In this document: positions 7,837 through 18,154 of the stretch, piece after piece | Position numbering within the stretch: position 1 is the stretch's first letter | Layout of the letters: each line of letters begins with the position of its first letter | NCBI GenBank assembly: GCA_963682005.1 | Contig: OY820914.1 | Location: 3,782,001-3,846,000 of the forward strand | DNA length: 64,000 nucleotides | Direction: 5' to 3' | From: CAIYUC01 sp963682005 | GTDB taxonomy: Bacteria; Bacteroidota; Bacteroidia; Bacteroidales; FEN-979 | The notes under the pieces: generated by a model | Told to the model about the DNA's origin: nothing | The model's input: only the letters and a program-made list of their open reading frames with translations | Database searches by the model: none | Made by a program: the position numbers and the translations under genes

Positions 7837-10800
7837 ATGAAAACAACATTTTTACTTAAGAAAGTTTCATTAACAGGCATTATCCTGTTAATTATTCAAC
7901 TGCTTTCTGCAGGATGGGCAACAGGACAAACCGGGGGGAAGCCATCGGTTGCATTCCCATTTTCTGACGTAATTCTTCATGCACCTAGTCATGTTTCAGT
8001 GCAAAATTCAAAGATGACAAATCCGAATATTGATTTATTATCGGGTTCTACGATACAAAATGGAGGGGACAGGCTAGTTGAAAAACAATATACCGATGGA
8101 TCCTGGGGCTGGCCATTGAACGCACCGCCCACCTATTCCAATATTCTAGGACCGATTGCAAAGGGATTGGTTCAGGCATATAACTATACATTCAGTGCTT
8201 CACAGCTAGCTGCAATTGTAAAATCAAAAACGTTCCTTCTCAACAAGACTAATAATTTTTCGGTAGGTGACGGTTATCTTGCAAAAGCTATTGATGAAGT
8301 TCTTGGCGGGACAACCTGCAGAGATTATGTCAATGCAAATTTCTACGGGTTATTAGCATTGGGCACATATAAAGGTATATACAGCACACAATCATATATT
8401 CAGAAGATTATCGATGACAGGGCTTCCTGGGGCCAGGCTAATATGGCTGCCTGGGATATTGGGATGGGTTTGGTCGGTGCTGCCAGTTGCGGTGTATCAG
8501 GTACAGAACTGAATTATTGGAAAGATGGTACAAAGACGAAGATCAATGAATTAAATACCAGTGATTTTTATGATGTAATTGGACTTGCTGGAGCACTCTA
8601 CGGACTTGCTTTTGTTAATGAACCATTTGACCCCACTGCTGGTTCATATTCTTCTGCTTCAAGTATACAGGATCTGGCAGTAATTCTTCAATCATATCAG
8701 ATCAGTAATGGTGGTTTTACCTGGTATCCGGGTTCTATGACTATTGGTGACCAAACTAATCAGGAAACATGCTATGCTATTCTAGCATTAAGTCAGGTTA
8801 GCAGGTTGGATTATATCACCAATATCCTAGGTGCTGCAGATTATTTAAGCAGTGTTCAGTTAAGTTCAGGTGGATGGGATAATTATTTCGGGGATCCTGA
8901 TGGAGAGAATAATGAATTAACCGGTGAGGCCCTCTGGGGATATACAGAAGCATACCGTCCTGCCGGAGCAACTGTTGAGAATTATACCCAAGGATCATGG
9001 CATTATACCATCCAGGAGGCAATTAATGGAGCTAATGCCGGGGATGTGATAAAAGTCTACCCGGGAAATTACATAGAAACAGCATCCAACAGTTATCTCT
9101 ATAGCAGCCAGGGGCCTTATACATTTGGATTATTTCTTCCGAATAGCAAACCCGGGATCAGTATTATTGGTGTGGATGAGTATGGAGTCCCAATTGACAA
9201 TTATGATGCTATTGAGGCGAATGTTCAACTAAATGCCACAAATGATTTTGGTCCCAGCGGGGTATTTGTTGAAGGAAACGACATAACGATCTCTGGGCTT
9301 AAATTATTTCTTGATCCTTCAGGTTCACAGAATAAAACTGTGGAAGTAATAGGGGAGAATGTGACCGTCAAATACTGCAAACTTACTGACGGTAATTCAC
9401 TTTACATCAATGACTGGCGATACAATTCAATATCAAATACTTCATACATAACCAAATACTGGATTGAAGGCAATAAATTCGAGTTCGGAACCAGTCTCGA
9501 TATCTGCAGTGGTGCAGGTAAAAGCGGCATTGTTGCGGACAGGAAGATCCTTAACAACTATTTCGATGCGGGGGCAACGAATTGGGCCATGATTAGTTTT
9601 ACAGGTTCAGAAACAGGTGTGCCCTGGTTTCTATACTCAGTAGGAGGTGCCAATATTTCAGGAAATACATTTGTAAACGGAGTGCAATATATAAGGCATC
9701 GCGGGACCTTGGATAACAGCCAGTTTGACTGGAGCAGTTATTGGAATGACAATACGTTCGATAAAGCTGTCATCACACTTTCGAATGAGCTTTCATTTAC
9801 TCCTCGCGACTATTCATATCTGAGTGGAGGTGTTACGTTTAATAACTGCATGCGGATAGGAGCCATCATTCAATCCGATATTCAAAATGTTGCACTTTCT
9901 GGAGATATAATAAATGTAGCAGATGGAACGTATAAAGAACAGCTAAACATCACAAAAGGCCTTTCCCTGATTGGTGATATAACGACTCCTGATAATGTGG
10001 TCATTGATGGAGAGAATAAGACGACCCTCACCTCTGATGGACAAGTGCGAATTTATAATCCGACAGGAGCCGTTGTTTTTAAAGGTTTTAAAATCATCAA
10101 TGGAGGCAGGTCAAGTGTAGGTGGAAACTACATGATTCTGACCAAAGGCAGTTATTCCAAAACCATTCAGAATTGTAAACTAATCGGCCATGGTTCGGGG
10201 CTGGAACCGGGTGAGGATTATGGAATTTGGGCATATACTGGTAATGGAGATCTGATTATAAAAGACAGTTATTTTACAGATATGTATCATGCCATACTCA
10301 TCGAAAAAATAACCGGCGCACTAACAATTGAGACCAATAATTTTGACAACCTCTATACACCTTATTATGCACCCTATTCAGGAGATGTAGGAGGGAGAGC
10401 CATTGAAGCCATTACTTACGGAGGAACGAATATTACTTCGTTACAAAAAGTGGCTGGCAATACATTCACCAACTTCCGGTCAACCGGTGTGATTTTTTCA
10501 GGAGGCTTTGGTGGATCAGGGGTCGGTAAATACACTAATGTTGTCATTGAGAATAATGATTTTACTTTCGCAAGTTCTGATATTGTTAACAATTTTGGAG
10601 CAATTAATCTTAGGAACGTCAGTACCTCAAACAGTGATCCTAATGGAGGAGTAACTGCTGACATTCATAACAACACTATAAATGTGCCTAGCTCTAGTGG
10701 AATTCAAATTAGTGGTTTAAACGGAGCGACCACTATTCACGATAACAGCATTTTAGGAGTGCCATACGGATTAAAAGCAGATGAAGCACTGGGAACACCA

Positions 10801-13800
10801 ATTACAGCTACCTGCAATTGGTGGGGCACTTCTGTAGCATCGGAGGTTGCAGCGAAAATCAGTGGCTCTGCCACTTATATTCCATTCAACATTTCCGATG
10901 GCGGAGCCTGCGCCGGTGGAATGCCTGTGCAAGTTGTCCATGGTGGAGTCGTTGTTTCAGGCCATACAACTATCCAGGCCGGGGTAAATGCAGCAATATC
11001 AGGTGATGTGGTTACGGTGGCTGCAGGAACATATAACGAAGATGTCGGAATAAATACGGGGATTACACTTTACGGTCCCAATGCGGGGATTGATCCAAAT
11101 ACAGGAATCCGCGGGGCCGAAGCAATTATCAGCGGTACCGGTGGGTTGAGAATAAGGATAAGTACTACTGACCCGGTAGTAGTTGACGGATTTACACTTT
11201 CGTCACTGGCACTGGATTCTTATACAGCAAACACTCAGATCACTTATCAAAACAATATCATTGCAAATTTACCGGGTAATATGTTTTTTAATGCTCCGGC
11301 TACATATGATTTGAAATATAACCACATCTATGGCACTGCAACAGATTGGGATGCCCTCCTGTTGGCAGGCAACTGGAATGGTACTACCGGGACAGTCGTT
11401 GATATTGAAGGAAATGTGTTGGATAATGCATCAACTGCAGCCGGCCTCAATCTGAGCAGTGTATCAGGAACCATCACAGGGAATATTTTCAGTGGAATTG
11501 CCTATTACGGCCTTTTGCTGGCAAATGAAACCAATGTCACCGTTGACAATAACCAGTTCACCAACATAGTCAATCCGAACCCCGCAGGTTCTACAACCTG
11601 GGGTGCAGGTGTCCGTGCCTTTACTCCGCTCACTAATTGGGGTGTAAACCTCAACGGAAATTCATTTACAAATTGTTATGTCGGATTCGGAATCCGTGAA
11701 GGAAGCTCTCTGACATCAAGCCAAATGACCGTAACGGGAAATACTTTTACAAGTAATACCTACGATATAATCAATCAGGGAACTCCATCTACACGATTCA
11801 ATCCTGACGGAACCAATGTCTTCGACGGGGTGACCCTTTCGTCTGCCACCACCAGTCAGTTGCTTACTCTTGCAGATAAAGTCCTGGATGCTGTTGATGT
11901 TCCAACTTACGGTTATGTCAGTCTCAAGACAGGCAATGTCTATGTCACGGCAAATAGTTTCTTTGCGCCAACAACCACGGCACCAAGCATTCAGCGCGGG
12001 ATTAATATTGCAACGACGAATGATGTAGTGAATGTGGGTGCAGGAACATATACTGAACAGCTTACTATTAACAAAGCTATGACTGTAACTGGTTCTGACG
12101 GCGCTATCCTCAGCGGAACCGGCTTAATACCTACCTGGACAACCGGTTTAAAGATTACATCAGGAAATGTGACATTTAACAATATTGATGTCAACAATTT
12201 TACACAGGATGGAATCACGGCTTATAACAATATTGATATGCCCAATATTCATATCACAAATTGCAAAATATCAAACATTCAACCAGGTAATTGGGGTTTC
12301 GGTATTTATATAGGATATGAATCGGAAGGATTTAAGTACTTACCTCCAGATATAAATACATTCCTTGACTTTTCAGGATTGCTGATCGAAAACAATGAAA
12401 TAACAAATACCCATAGTTCAGCCTTAGTTCTTCAAGCCATTACAGGAACTCAAGGGACTCTTCAAATCAGGAACAACAATATTCACGATAATATCACAAA
12501 CGATGGCATATGGATAGATTGTGCCAGGAACCTGACCATTGAAGATAATATCATCAATGGTAATAAATGGGGTATTGAACTTTCCTCTTACGGTGATGCT
12601 TTCCTGGGAATCATTGGTGGTGACTGGGAATATGATTGGGACACAAGGTTTTTAAATTCAGACTATGGCCCTAAAGACATAACGATGTCTGGGAATACTA
12701 TCGAAAACAGTCTGAATTTCAACTTTGGATTATGGGATGGCTGGCCAAGTACAATCTACCTCAACGATAATAATATTTTCGGAGATGTTCATGCGGTTAA
12801 CAATTACCTACCGGAAAATTTGGATGCCACTTGCAACTGGTATGGAACTATCGTACAATCAGAGATAGCCGCAAAAATCAGCGGTGATGTTACGTATATT
12901 CCTTATAATGTTTCTGACGGTGGTGCTTGCGCTGGCGGTCTTCCAGTTCAGGTTGTGCGTGCAGGTATTATCGTTTCGGGACATAATACAATCCAGGCAG
13001 GTATTAATGCTTCATTGATTGGTGATGTGATTGAAGTCGCTGCAGGAACCTACACAGAAAATGTTGTTGTCAATAAAGAAGTGACCATCAATGGGGCAGG
13101 TCAGTCCAATACATTTGTTATTCCGGCTCTTTCTGCTCCTAATCCATGCGCCGGGAGTTCGCTTTGTGGTGGATCGGCGTCAAATATATTCCTCATTCAG
13201 GCAAATAATGTGACAATCCAGAATCTCACAGCAGATGGAAACAATACAGCGATAAACAGTGGTGTCCTTAGCAATGGGGTCGATGTAGATGCAAGGAACG
13301 GGATCATCACTAATCATAGTGTTGGTGTATACAATAATCTGAATGTAAATCATGTAACAGTCAAGAATATCTATTTGCGTGGAATCTATGCATCAGCAGG
13401 TGGTACTTTTGATTTTCAGGATAACACAGTGATTAATGTTGCCGGTGAAAGTCAATCGATAGGGATAATGAATTTCGGAGGTGCCGGCCTCATTAAAAGC
13501 AATAATATAAGCTATGCAAATGATGCAATCTGTTCAAATTATTCAACAGGCACAACATATTGGTCAAATACGATAACACATTCAGGAAGCGGTATTCATA
13601 GTGATAATAATGGTGGTTATGGTGGTACCGCTGATATAATCAGAAATAATAACGTTTCACTCGGTACTACCAATGCATATGGTATTTGGGTTTTTGCTTC
13701 TCATTTTAACAACGAAGTATATGGAAATGCAATAAATGGTGTTTATATCGGTCTATGTGTTGCAGGCCAATTCGGAGGTATCCCGGTTTTTAGTAACAAC

Positions 13801-16800
13801 ACAGTTACTAATGCTTCTTATGGCGTTTATTCAACGACAAGTCTTTTCGGCTGGGGATCATCAGCCTGTACAGCTACTTTTACCAATAATTCAATTGATA
13901 ATTGTACAAATGAGGGATTCGACATAGAAGCTGAATCTGGTTATATAAGCACAATTACAGCTCACGGAAACCATATTACCGGCAATCCTGTGAACGCCAG
14001 CGCCTACATTTCAGGTACAGGAACCTTGAATGTTGATATGACCTGCAATTGGTGGGGAACAGCCATTGAATCCGAGGTTAGTGCCAAAATCAGCGGTGAT
14101 ATTACATATATTCCTTATAGCGTTTCTGACGGTGGTGCATGCGCTGGTGGTCTTCCTGTCTTGGTGGTACGCTCAGGAGTTATTGTCTCTGGGCACTCAA
14201 CCATCCAACCTGCTATTGATGTTGCAATTCCTGGGGATGAGATCCATATTTATCCTGGTGTGTATAATACTGGTAGCTACATTACGGTAAATAAGCAGGA
14301 TATTGAAATTACTGGTGTTGATGAAAGTGGTAATCCAATAACTTCCGCAGATGATGTATTAGCAACCGTTGGACCACTTACAGGTGGTGAAGCAAACATG
14401 GTTTTTCATGTGGTTGCCAGCAATGTCACAATCAATGGACTGCGAATCTCCGACATGAATGATAAAGCGATGACAATAAATGGAGATAATTTCACACTTA
14501 CCAACTGCAGGTTCGAAAATCAATGGGACCTCAGTGGTGCAATTTATTTCTATGATGCCACACCCGGAATTAAATCGGATATTAATAAATCAGCACAGAG
14601 AGCATTTACGATAACAGGGAATGTGATCAAAGGTTGGGGTGTCGCAATTACAGATGGAACAGGTTGTGGCTGGCCCGCTTCACTAAGAGTTATTTCTGAT
14701 AATACGTTTGGTATATCTTCGATATATCCCGGCTATACTTTCTATTCGATTGGTTTTCGGAGCGTGAATGGTTCAGGTTGGTGTAACTCACCAGTTGGTG
14801 GAGCCACAATAAGAGATAATAATTTCGAAGATATGGGATCAAGAGGGTATGTATGGTTTGACGGGCAAGTTCCGGCGGAAGGTCTTGATTTTGCTGATAT
14901 ATTAGCCAATAATTCATTTTCAAAAGGTGCTGCAATGGCATTTATTGGGACGACAAATACCCCGCGACCAATACTGCCAAGTGATCCTCTTTACAATCCG
15001 GTGACCAGGCCAAATCTTGTTATACTCAGAAATGTAATATCAAATGAGATTTTGGAAGCTCAATCTGGAGATATTATTAAAGTGGATCCAGGAATATATA
15101 CTGAACAGCTTCATGTGACTATTCCCAATCTGACAATTCAGGGAACTTCAAAGAATGAGGTAACAATTAAATCCCCGGCCACACTTTCAAGTTACTTCAC
15201 ATCAGGGGCCAATAATAACTACCCTGTTGTTTTTATTGATGGTGGAAGTGGATTTACTTTGAAAAATGTGACAGTTGACGGGGATAAAAAGGGAAATGCA
15301 AATTACCGTTTCCAGGGCATCGGGTTCTGGAACGCGGGAGGAACGGTACAAAACGTTGATGTCATAAATGTAATGGATAATACCTTCAGCGGAGCACAGC
15401 ATGGCGTTGGAATATATGCATATAACAATACTTCTACACCCACATATTCCATTACACTTGATAATATCAATGTGACAGATTTTCAGAAAACCGCAATTGC
15501 ACTCAACGGTGATGGTGACCTGACAGTTGATTTGGACAATGTGACGACAGCAGGAAAAGGTGCAACAGGTGTAACTGCTCAGAATGGCATACAAGTCTGG
15601 GGTGCAAGCGGAACAATAAATGATTGCAATATCAGCCAGATTGCGTATACTGGTAGTGGCTGGACTGCTTCAGGCTTGCTGGTTAACGGTCCCGGAACAA
15701 TAACCGCAGATAATGTTGATGTTGATCATTGTCAGACCAGCGTTTACTGGGGTGATGCTGACGGTACTTACCAAAATTCATCGATTACCAACCCTTATCA
15801 ACATGGCATCGTTGCATTTAGTACTTCCCCTTCAGGACATGCGTTTAGCCTGGATGAGACCGCTGTTGCAGGAAGTAATAACCCAGGGTATGTCGGAGTA
15901 TTTCAATATTCTGATGCTGGGGGTGTCATGAATATGACAATCACCAATAGCCTTATCAATAATTGGGATTATGGAGTCTATGCCTATAACTATTCAACAA
16001 GTGGCGGTGATGTAAATACAGTTGTACATTCCAATAATATCTCGTCGAATGGTTATGGATTTATCACAGCGGCTATAGACGATCAAAGTGCTGAAAATAA
16101 TTACTGGGGTGATTGTCCGGGGAATGTTCTTTACGGATATTATAGCGACATAAATTATTTCCCATACCATACGACATGCTCAGGCACTCCAGGTGGATTC
16201 ACCTTCGGCGGACAGATCAACAACATTGCCGCAAGTGCTACTGTCAACCCGATCTGCACAGGTTCTTCGACGACAATATATGCAACAGGCGGTTCGGATT
16301 ATCTGTGGGATCATGCACTTGGGTCGGGTTCAAGCAAGGTTGTATCTCCACTGGCCACAACGACATATAATGTCACAGGTAAGGATGCTCACGGGTGTAC
16401 AGGTGCTTTTGCCGCTGTTACAGTGAACGTGACGCCGCTACCGGTCGTGTTGATCGACGGATCTTCAAGCGGATCAAGTTCGATCGTTCTGGGGAACTCG
16501 AAGATCCTGACCGCAACCGGAGCAACTTCTTACCTCTGGAGCACAGGATCGACGGCTGATCATATAACTGTATCACCGATTTCAAGCACAGCTTATACTG
16601 TTACCGGAACCACTGGAAACTGTTCCGCAACTGCAACTCACCTTGTTAATGTTATCATCGTAAGTGCAGGATCAAACCAGTCCATCTGCCAGGGAGGCTC
16701 TGCCTCATTAACGGCTTCTGTTTCCGGTATCGGTGGAACGCCAAGTTATCTCTGGACACCGGGAGATATTGATCATCAAACCATCACGGTTTATCCAGCC

Positions 16801-17979
16801 TCTACAACAACGTACACTGTTACAGTAAATGGGAATCCGGAATTCCATGCACACGTCACGGTATTCGTAAATCCCAAACCCATTGCCAATGCTGGTCCGG
16901 ATATTACGATCGTAACGACCGGGACGCTCACAGGAAGTGCCTCAGGAGGTACAGCCCCTTATTCCTATTCGTGGACTGGCCCGGGTGTATTTGTTTCAAC
17001 TTTGCAAAGACCCGTTGTCAGTATAGCAGGTACATATACACTTACCGTAACCGATGCATTCGGATGTATAAGTAATGCGGATCAGGCCATTGTAACAGTG
17101 GCTTCAGGAGGCTACCCAGTATCGGGTAACATTTCTTACGCCTATGGGATTGTGAACACACAAATGCATAATGTGACGGTTACATTAAAACAGGGCGGGG
17201 TGACAAAATATATGGCAATAACCCCGGCAACGGGCGCTGGTAACTATCAGTTCCCCAATGTTGCTTCCGGGACGTATGATGTTTATTTCTCATTGACGAC
17301 CGCCTGGGGGGGGGTAACTACCGCAGATATCATCGCCATTCAGAATCATTACAGGCCTGTGGGCGCGATCCCGCTTGTGGGTATCAAGCGGCTGGCCGCA
17401 GATGTCGTTGATAATTCGACAAACGCCATTGTATTGGTTAACGACCGCAATAAAGTGAATGATAAAAGGGTTAACCCGAGTGTTCCATTTGCCACCGGTG
17501 ACTGGGTATTTACCAGATCAGAGGATATCGGAGCAAACGCAGTTCCATTCACCTACGCAAATTCAGCCGGAACCACATACATCACGATCACCGTTACCGC
17601 GGTACCTGTGGTTCAGGACTTCAAATCATTGTGTTATGGCGATGTGGATGCTTCCTATACCGGTTACAAGGAACTTGAGGAACAGATCGTCAATGTCAAT
17701 GATTGCAATGGCCTTGATCTTACCAACTTCCCCAACCCGTTTGCAGGACAAACGACCATTCAGTATAATATGCCGGTTGAGGCTACGGCCGATATTATTA
17801 TCGTTGACCTCCTTGGCAATAACGTAGCCAGGATCCAGGATCCGGACATGTATGAGGGAACCCATTCCATTATTTTCAACGGTTCCAGACTTTCCTCCGG
17901 ACTATATTTCTATACTGTAAGACTGAAGACGAGTGATGACATTCTCATTCAGACAGGTAAAATGATCATCAACAAGTGA
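7837..17979 (+). CDS. giant secreted toroid / right-handed beta-helix protein with T9SS sorting domain, 3380 aa
   Basis: Residues 1-32 are a signal peptide (hydrophobic core, then ATGQTGG). Residues about 60-370 resemble the alpha/alpha toroid of prenyltransferase/terpene-cyclase-like proteins, with spaced glycine-tryptophan motifs (DGSWGWP near 87, NGGFTWYPG near 290, SGGWDNYFG near 343). About seven right-handed beta-helix segments follow (about 383-2780). Each opens with a motif like TIQxAIxxAxxGDVIxVxxGTYxE (near 390, 680, 1043, 1385, 1720, 2120 and 2400), and three close with CNWWGT...AKISG...SDGGACAGG. PKD/Ig-like domains (about 2790-3085), a carboxypeptidase-regulatory plus dockerin-like module (about 3090-3270, WGGVTTADIIAI) and a T9SS sorting domain (from NFPNPF near 3297) end the protein. 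Beta-helices of this kind occur in polysaccharide lyases and adhesins, but I see no identifiable catalytic residues. A 9-G run near 17306 is in frame. The role is probably surface binding or glycan contact; this is inference. Confidence 0.93.
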   Translation: MKTTFLLKKVSLTGIILLIIQLLSAGWATGQTGGKPSVAFPFSDVILHAPSHVSVQNSKMTNPNIDLLSGSTIQNGGDRLVEKQYTDGSWGWPLNAPPTYSNILGPIAKGLVQAYNYTFSASQLAAIVKSKTFLLNKTNNFSVGDGYLAKAIDEVLGGTTCRDYVNANFYGLLALGTYKGIYSTQSYIQKIIDDRASWGQANMAAWDIGMGLVGAASCGVSGTELNYWKDGTKTKINELNTSDFYDVIGLAGALYGLAFVNEPFDPTAGSYSSASSIQDLAVILQSYQISNGGFTWYPGSMTIGDQTNQETCYAILALSQVSRLDYITNILGAADYLSSVQLSSGGWDNYFGDPDGENNELTGEALWGYTEAYRPAGATVENYTQGSWHYTIQEAINGANAGDVIKVYPGNYIETASNSYLYSSQGPYTFGLFLPNSKPGISIIGVDEYGVPIDNYDAIEANVQLNATNDFGPSGVFVEGNDITISGLKLFLDPSGSQNKTVEVIGENVTVKYCKLTDGNSLYINDWRYNSISNTSYITKYWIEGNKFEFGTSLDICSGAGKSGIVADRKILNNYFDAGATNWAMISFTGSETGVPWFLYSVGGANISGNTFVNGVQYIRHRGTLDNSQFDWSSYWNDNTFDKAVITLSNELSFTPRDYSYLSGGVTFNNCMRIGAIIQSDIQNVALSGDIINVADGTYKEQLNITKGLSLIGDITTPDNVVIDGENKTTLTSDGQVRIYNPTGAVVFKGFKIINGGRSSVGGNYMILTKGSYSKTIQNCKLIGHGSGLEPGEDYGIWAYTGNGDLIIKDSYFTDMYHAILIEKITGALTIETNNFDNLYTPYYAPYSGDVGGRAIEAITYGGTNITSLQKVAGNTFTNFRSTGVIFSGGFGGSGVGKYTNVVIENNDFTFASSDIVNNFGAINLRNVSTSNSDPNGGVTADIHNNTINVPSSSGIQISGLNGATTIHDNSILGVPYGLKADEALGTPITATCNWWGTSVASEVAAKISGSATYIPFNISDGGACAGGMPVQVVHGGVVVSGHTTIQAGVNAAISGDVVTVAAGTYNEDVGINTGITLYGPNAGIDPNTGIRGAEAIISGTGGLRIRISTTDPVVVDGFTLSSLALDSYTANTQITYQNNIIANLPGNMFFNAPATYDLKYNHIYGTATDWDALLLAGNWNGTTGTVVDIEGNVLDNASTAAGLNLSSVSGTITGNIFSGIAYYGLLLANETNVTVDNNQFTNIVNPNPAGSTTWGAGVRAFTPLTNWGVNLNGNSFTNCYVGFGIREGSSLTSSQMTVTGNTFTSNTYDIINQGTPSTRFNPDGTNVFDGVTLSSATTSQLLTLADKVLDAVDVPTYGYVSLKTGNVYVTANSFFAPTTTAPSIQRGINIATTNDVVNVGAGTYTEQLTINKAMTVTGSDGAILSGTGLIPTWTTGLKITSGNVTFNNIDVNNFTQDGITAYNNIDMPNIHITNCKISNIQPGNWGFGIYIGYESEGFKYLPPDINTFLDFSGLLIENNEITNTHSSALVLQAITGTQGTLQIRNNNIHDNITNDGIWIDCARNLTIEDNIINGNKWGIELSSYGDAFLGIIGGDWEYDWDTRFLNSDYGPKDITMSGNTIENSLNFNFGLWDGWPSTIYLNDNNIFGDVHAVNNYLPENLDATCNWYGTIVQSEIAAKISGDVTYIPYNVSDGGACAGGLPVQVVRAGIIVSGHNTIQAGINASLIGDVIEVAAGTYTENVVVNKEVTINGAGQSNTFVIPALSAPNPCAGSSLCGGSASNIFLIQANNVTIQNLTADGNNTAINSGVLSNGVDVDARNGIITNHSVGVYNNLNVNHVTVKNIYLRGIYASAGGTFDFQDNTVINVAGESQSIGIMNFGGAGLIKSNNISYANDAICSNYSTGTTYWSNTITHSGSGIHSDNNGGYGGTADIIRNNNVSLGTTNAYGIWVFASHFNNEVYGNAINGVYIGLCVAGQFGGIPVFSNNTVTNASYGVYSTTSLFGWGSSACTATFTNNSIDNCTNEGFDIEAESGYISTITAHGNHITGNPVNASAYISGTGTLNVDMTCNWWGTAIESEVSAKISGDITYIPYSVSDGGACAGGLPVLVVRSGVIVSGHSTIQPAIDVAIPGDEIHIYPGVYNTGSYITVNKQDIEITGVDESGNPITSADDVLATVGPLTGGEANMVFHVVASNVTINGLRISDMNDKAMTINGDNFTLTNCRFENQWDLSGAIYFYDATPGIKSDINKSAQRAFTITGNVIKGWGVAITDGTGCGWPASLRVISDNTFGISSIYPGYTFYSIGFRSVNGSGWCNSPVGGATIRDNNFEDMGSRGYVWFDGQVPAEGLDFADILANNSFSKGAAMAFIGTTNTPRPILPSDPLYNPVTRPNLVILRNVISNEILEAQSGDIIKVDPGIYTEQLHVTIPNLTIQGTSKNEVTIKSPATLSSYFTSGANNNYPVVFIDGGSGFTLKNVTVDGDKKGNANYRFQGIGFWNAGGTVQNVDVINVMDNTFSGAQHGVGIYAYNNTSTPTYSITLDNINVTDFQKTAIALNGDGDLTVDLDNVTTAGKGATGVTAQNGIQVWGASGTINDCNISQIAYTGSGWTASGLLVNGPGTITADNVDVDHCQTSVYWGDADGTYQNSSITNPYQHGIVAFSTSPSGHAFSLDETAVAGSNNPGYVGVFQYSDAGGVMNMTITNSLINNWDYGVYAYNYSTSGGDVNTVVHSNNISSNGYGFITAAIDDQSAENNYWGDCPGNVLYGYYSDINYFPYHTTCSGTPGGFTFGGQINNIAASATVNPICTGSSTTIYATGGSDYLWDHALGSGSSKVVSPLATTTYNVTGKDAHGCTGAFAAVTVNVTPLPVVLIDGSSSGSSSIVLGNSKILTATGATSYLWSTGSTADHITVSPISSTAYTVTGTTGNCSATATHLVNVIIVSAGSNQSICQGGSASLTASVSGIGGTPSYLWTPGDIDHQTITVYPASTTTYTVTVNGNPEFHAHVTVFVNPKPIANAGPDITIVTTGTLTGSASGGTAPYSYSWTGPGVFVSTLQRPVVSIAGTYTLTVTDAFGCISNADQAIVTVASGGYPVSGNISYAYGIVNTQMHNVTVTLKQGGVTKYMAITPATGAGNYQFPNVASGTYDVYFSLTTAWGGVTTADIIAIQNHYRPVGAIPLVGIKRLAADVVDNSTNAIVLVNDRNKVNDKRVNPSVPFATGDWVFTRSEDIGANAVPFTYANSAGTTYITITVTAVPVVQDFKSLCYGDVDASYTGYKELEEQIVNVNDCNGLDLTNFPNPFAGQTTIQYNMPVEATADIIIVDLLGNNVARIQDPDMYEGTHSIIFNGSRLSSGLYFYTVRLKTSDDILIQTGKMIINK

Positions 17980-18024
17980 TGAAAGTAAAATCCGGATTGA
18001 CCTGATCCGGATTGCAGGCAGGAT

Positions 18025-18057
18025 GCAGCCCCGGTGCTATTGCAACCCCGGGGCTGT
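18025..18057 (+). terminator. GC-rich hairpin after the first giant gene
   Basis: CAGCCCCGG (18026-18034) pairs with CCGGGGCTG (18048-18056) around a 13-base loop, in the 175-bp gap between two giant genes. There is no T-tract, so it may attenuate, pause or protect the transcript rather than terminate it. Just upstream, ATCCGGATTG occurs twice (about 17991-18016). Confidence 0.5.
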
Positions 18058-18154
18058 GCACTGCGGCAACCTGCAGGTTAACTCCATTGAAATGAAGAAA
18101 TCAACCACAACATATAAGTCCCGATCCTAATCCAGATACTTAAAACCCAAAAAA

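Noticed and set aside
17300..17320. Possible frameshift at the 9-G run in the first giant gene
   Set aside because: The frame continues correctly through W-G-G-V into the dockerin-like module and sorting domain, so the run is in frame as given.
18025..18057. Full rho-independent terminator between the first two giant genes
   Set aside because: The stem is strong but no T-tract follows, so I list it only as a hairpin with reduced confidence.
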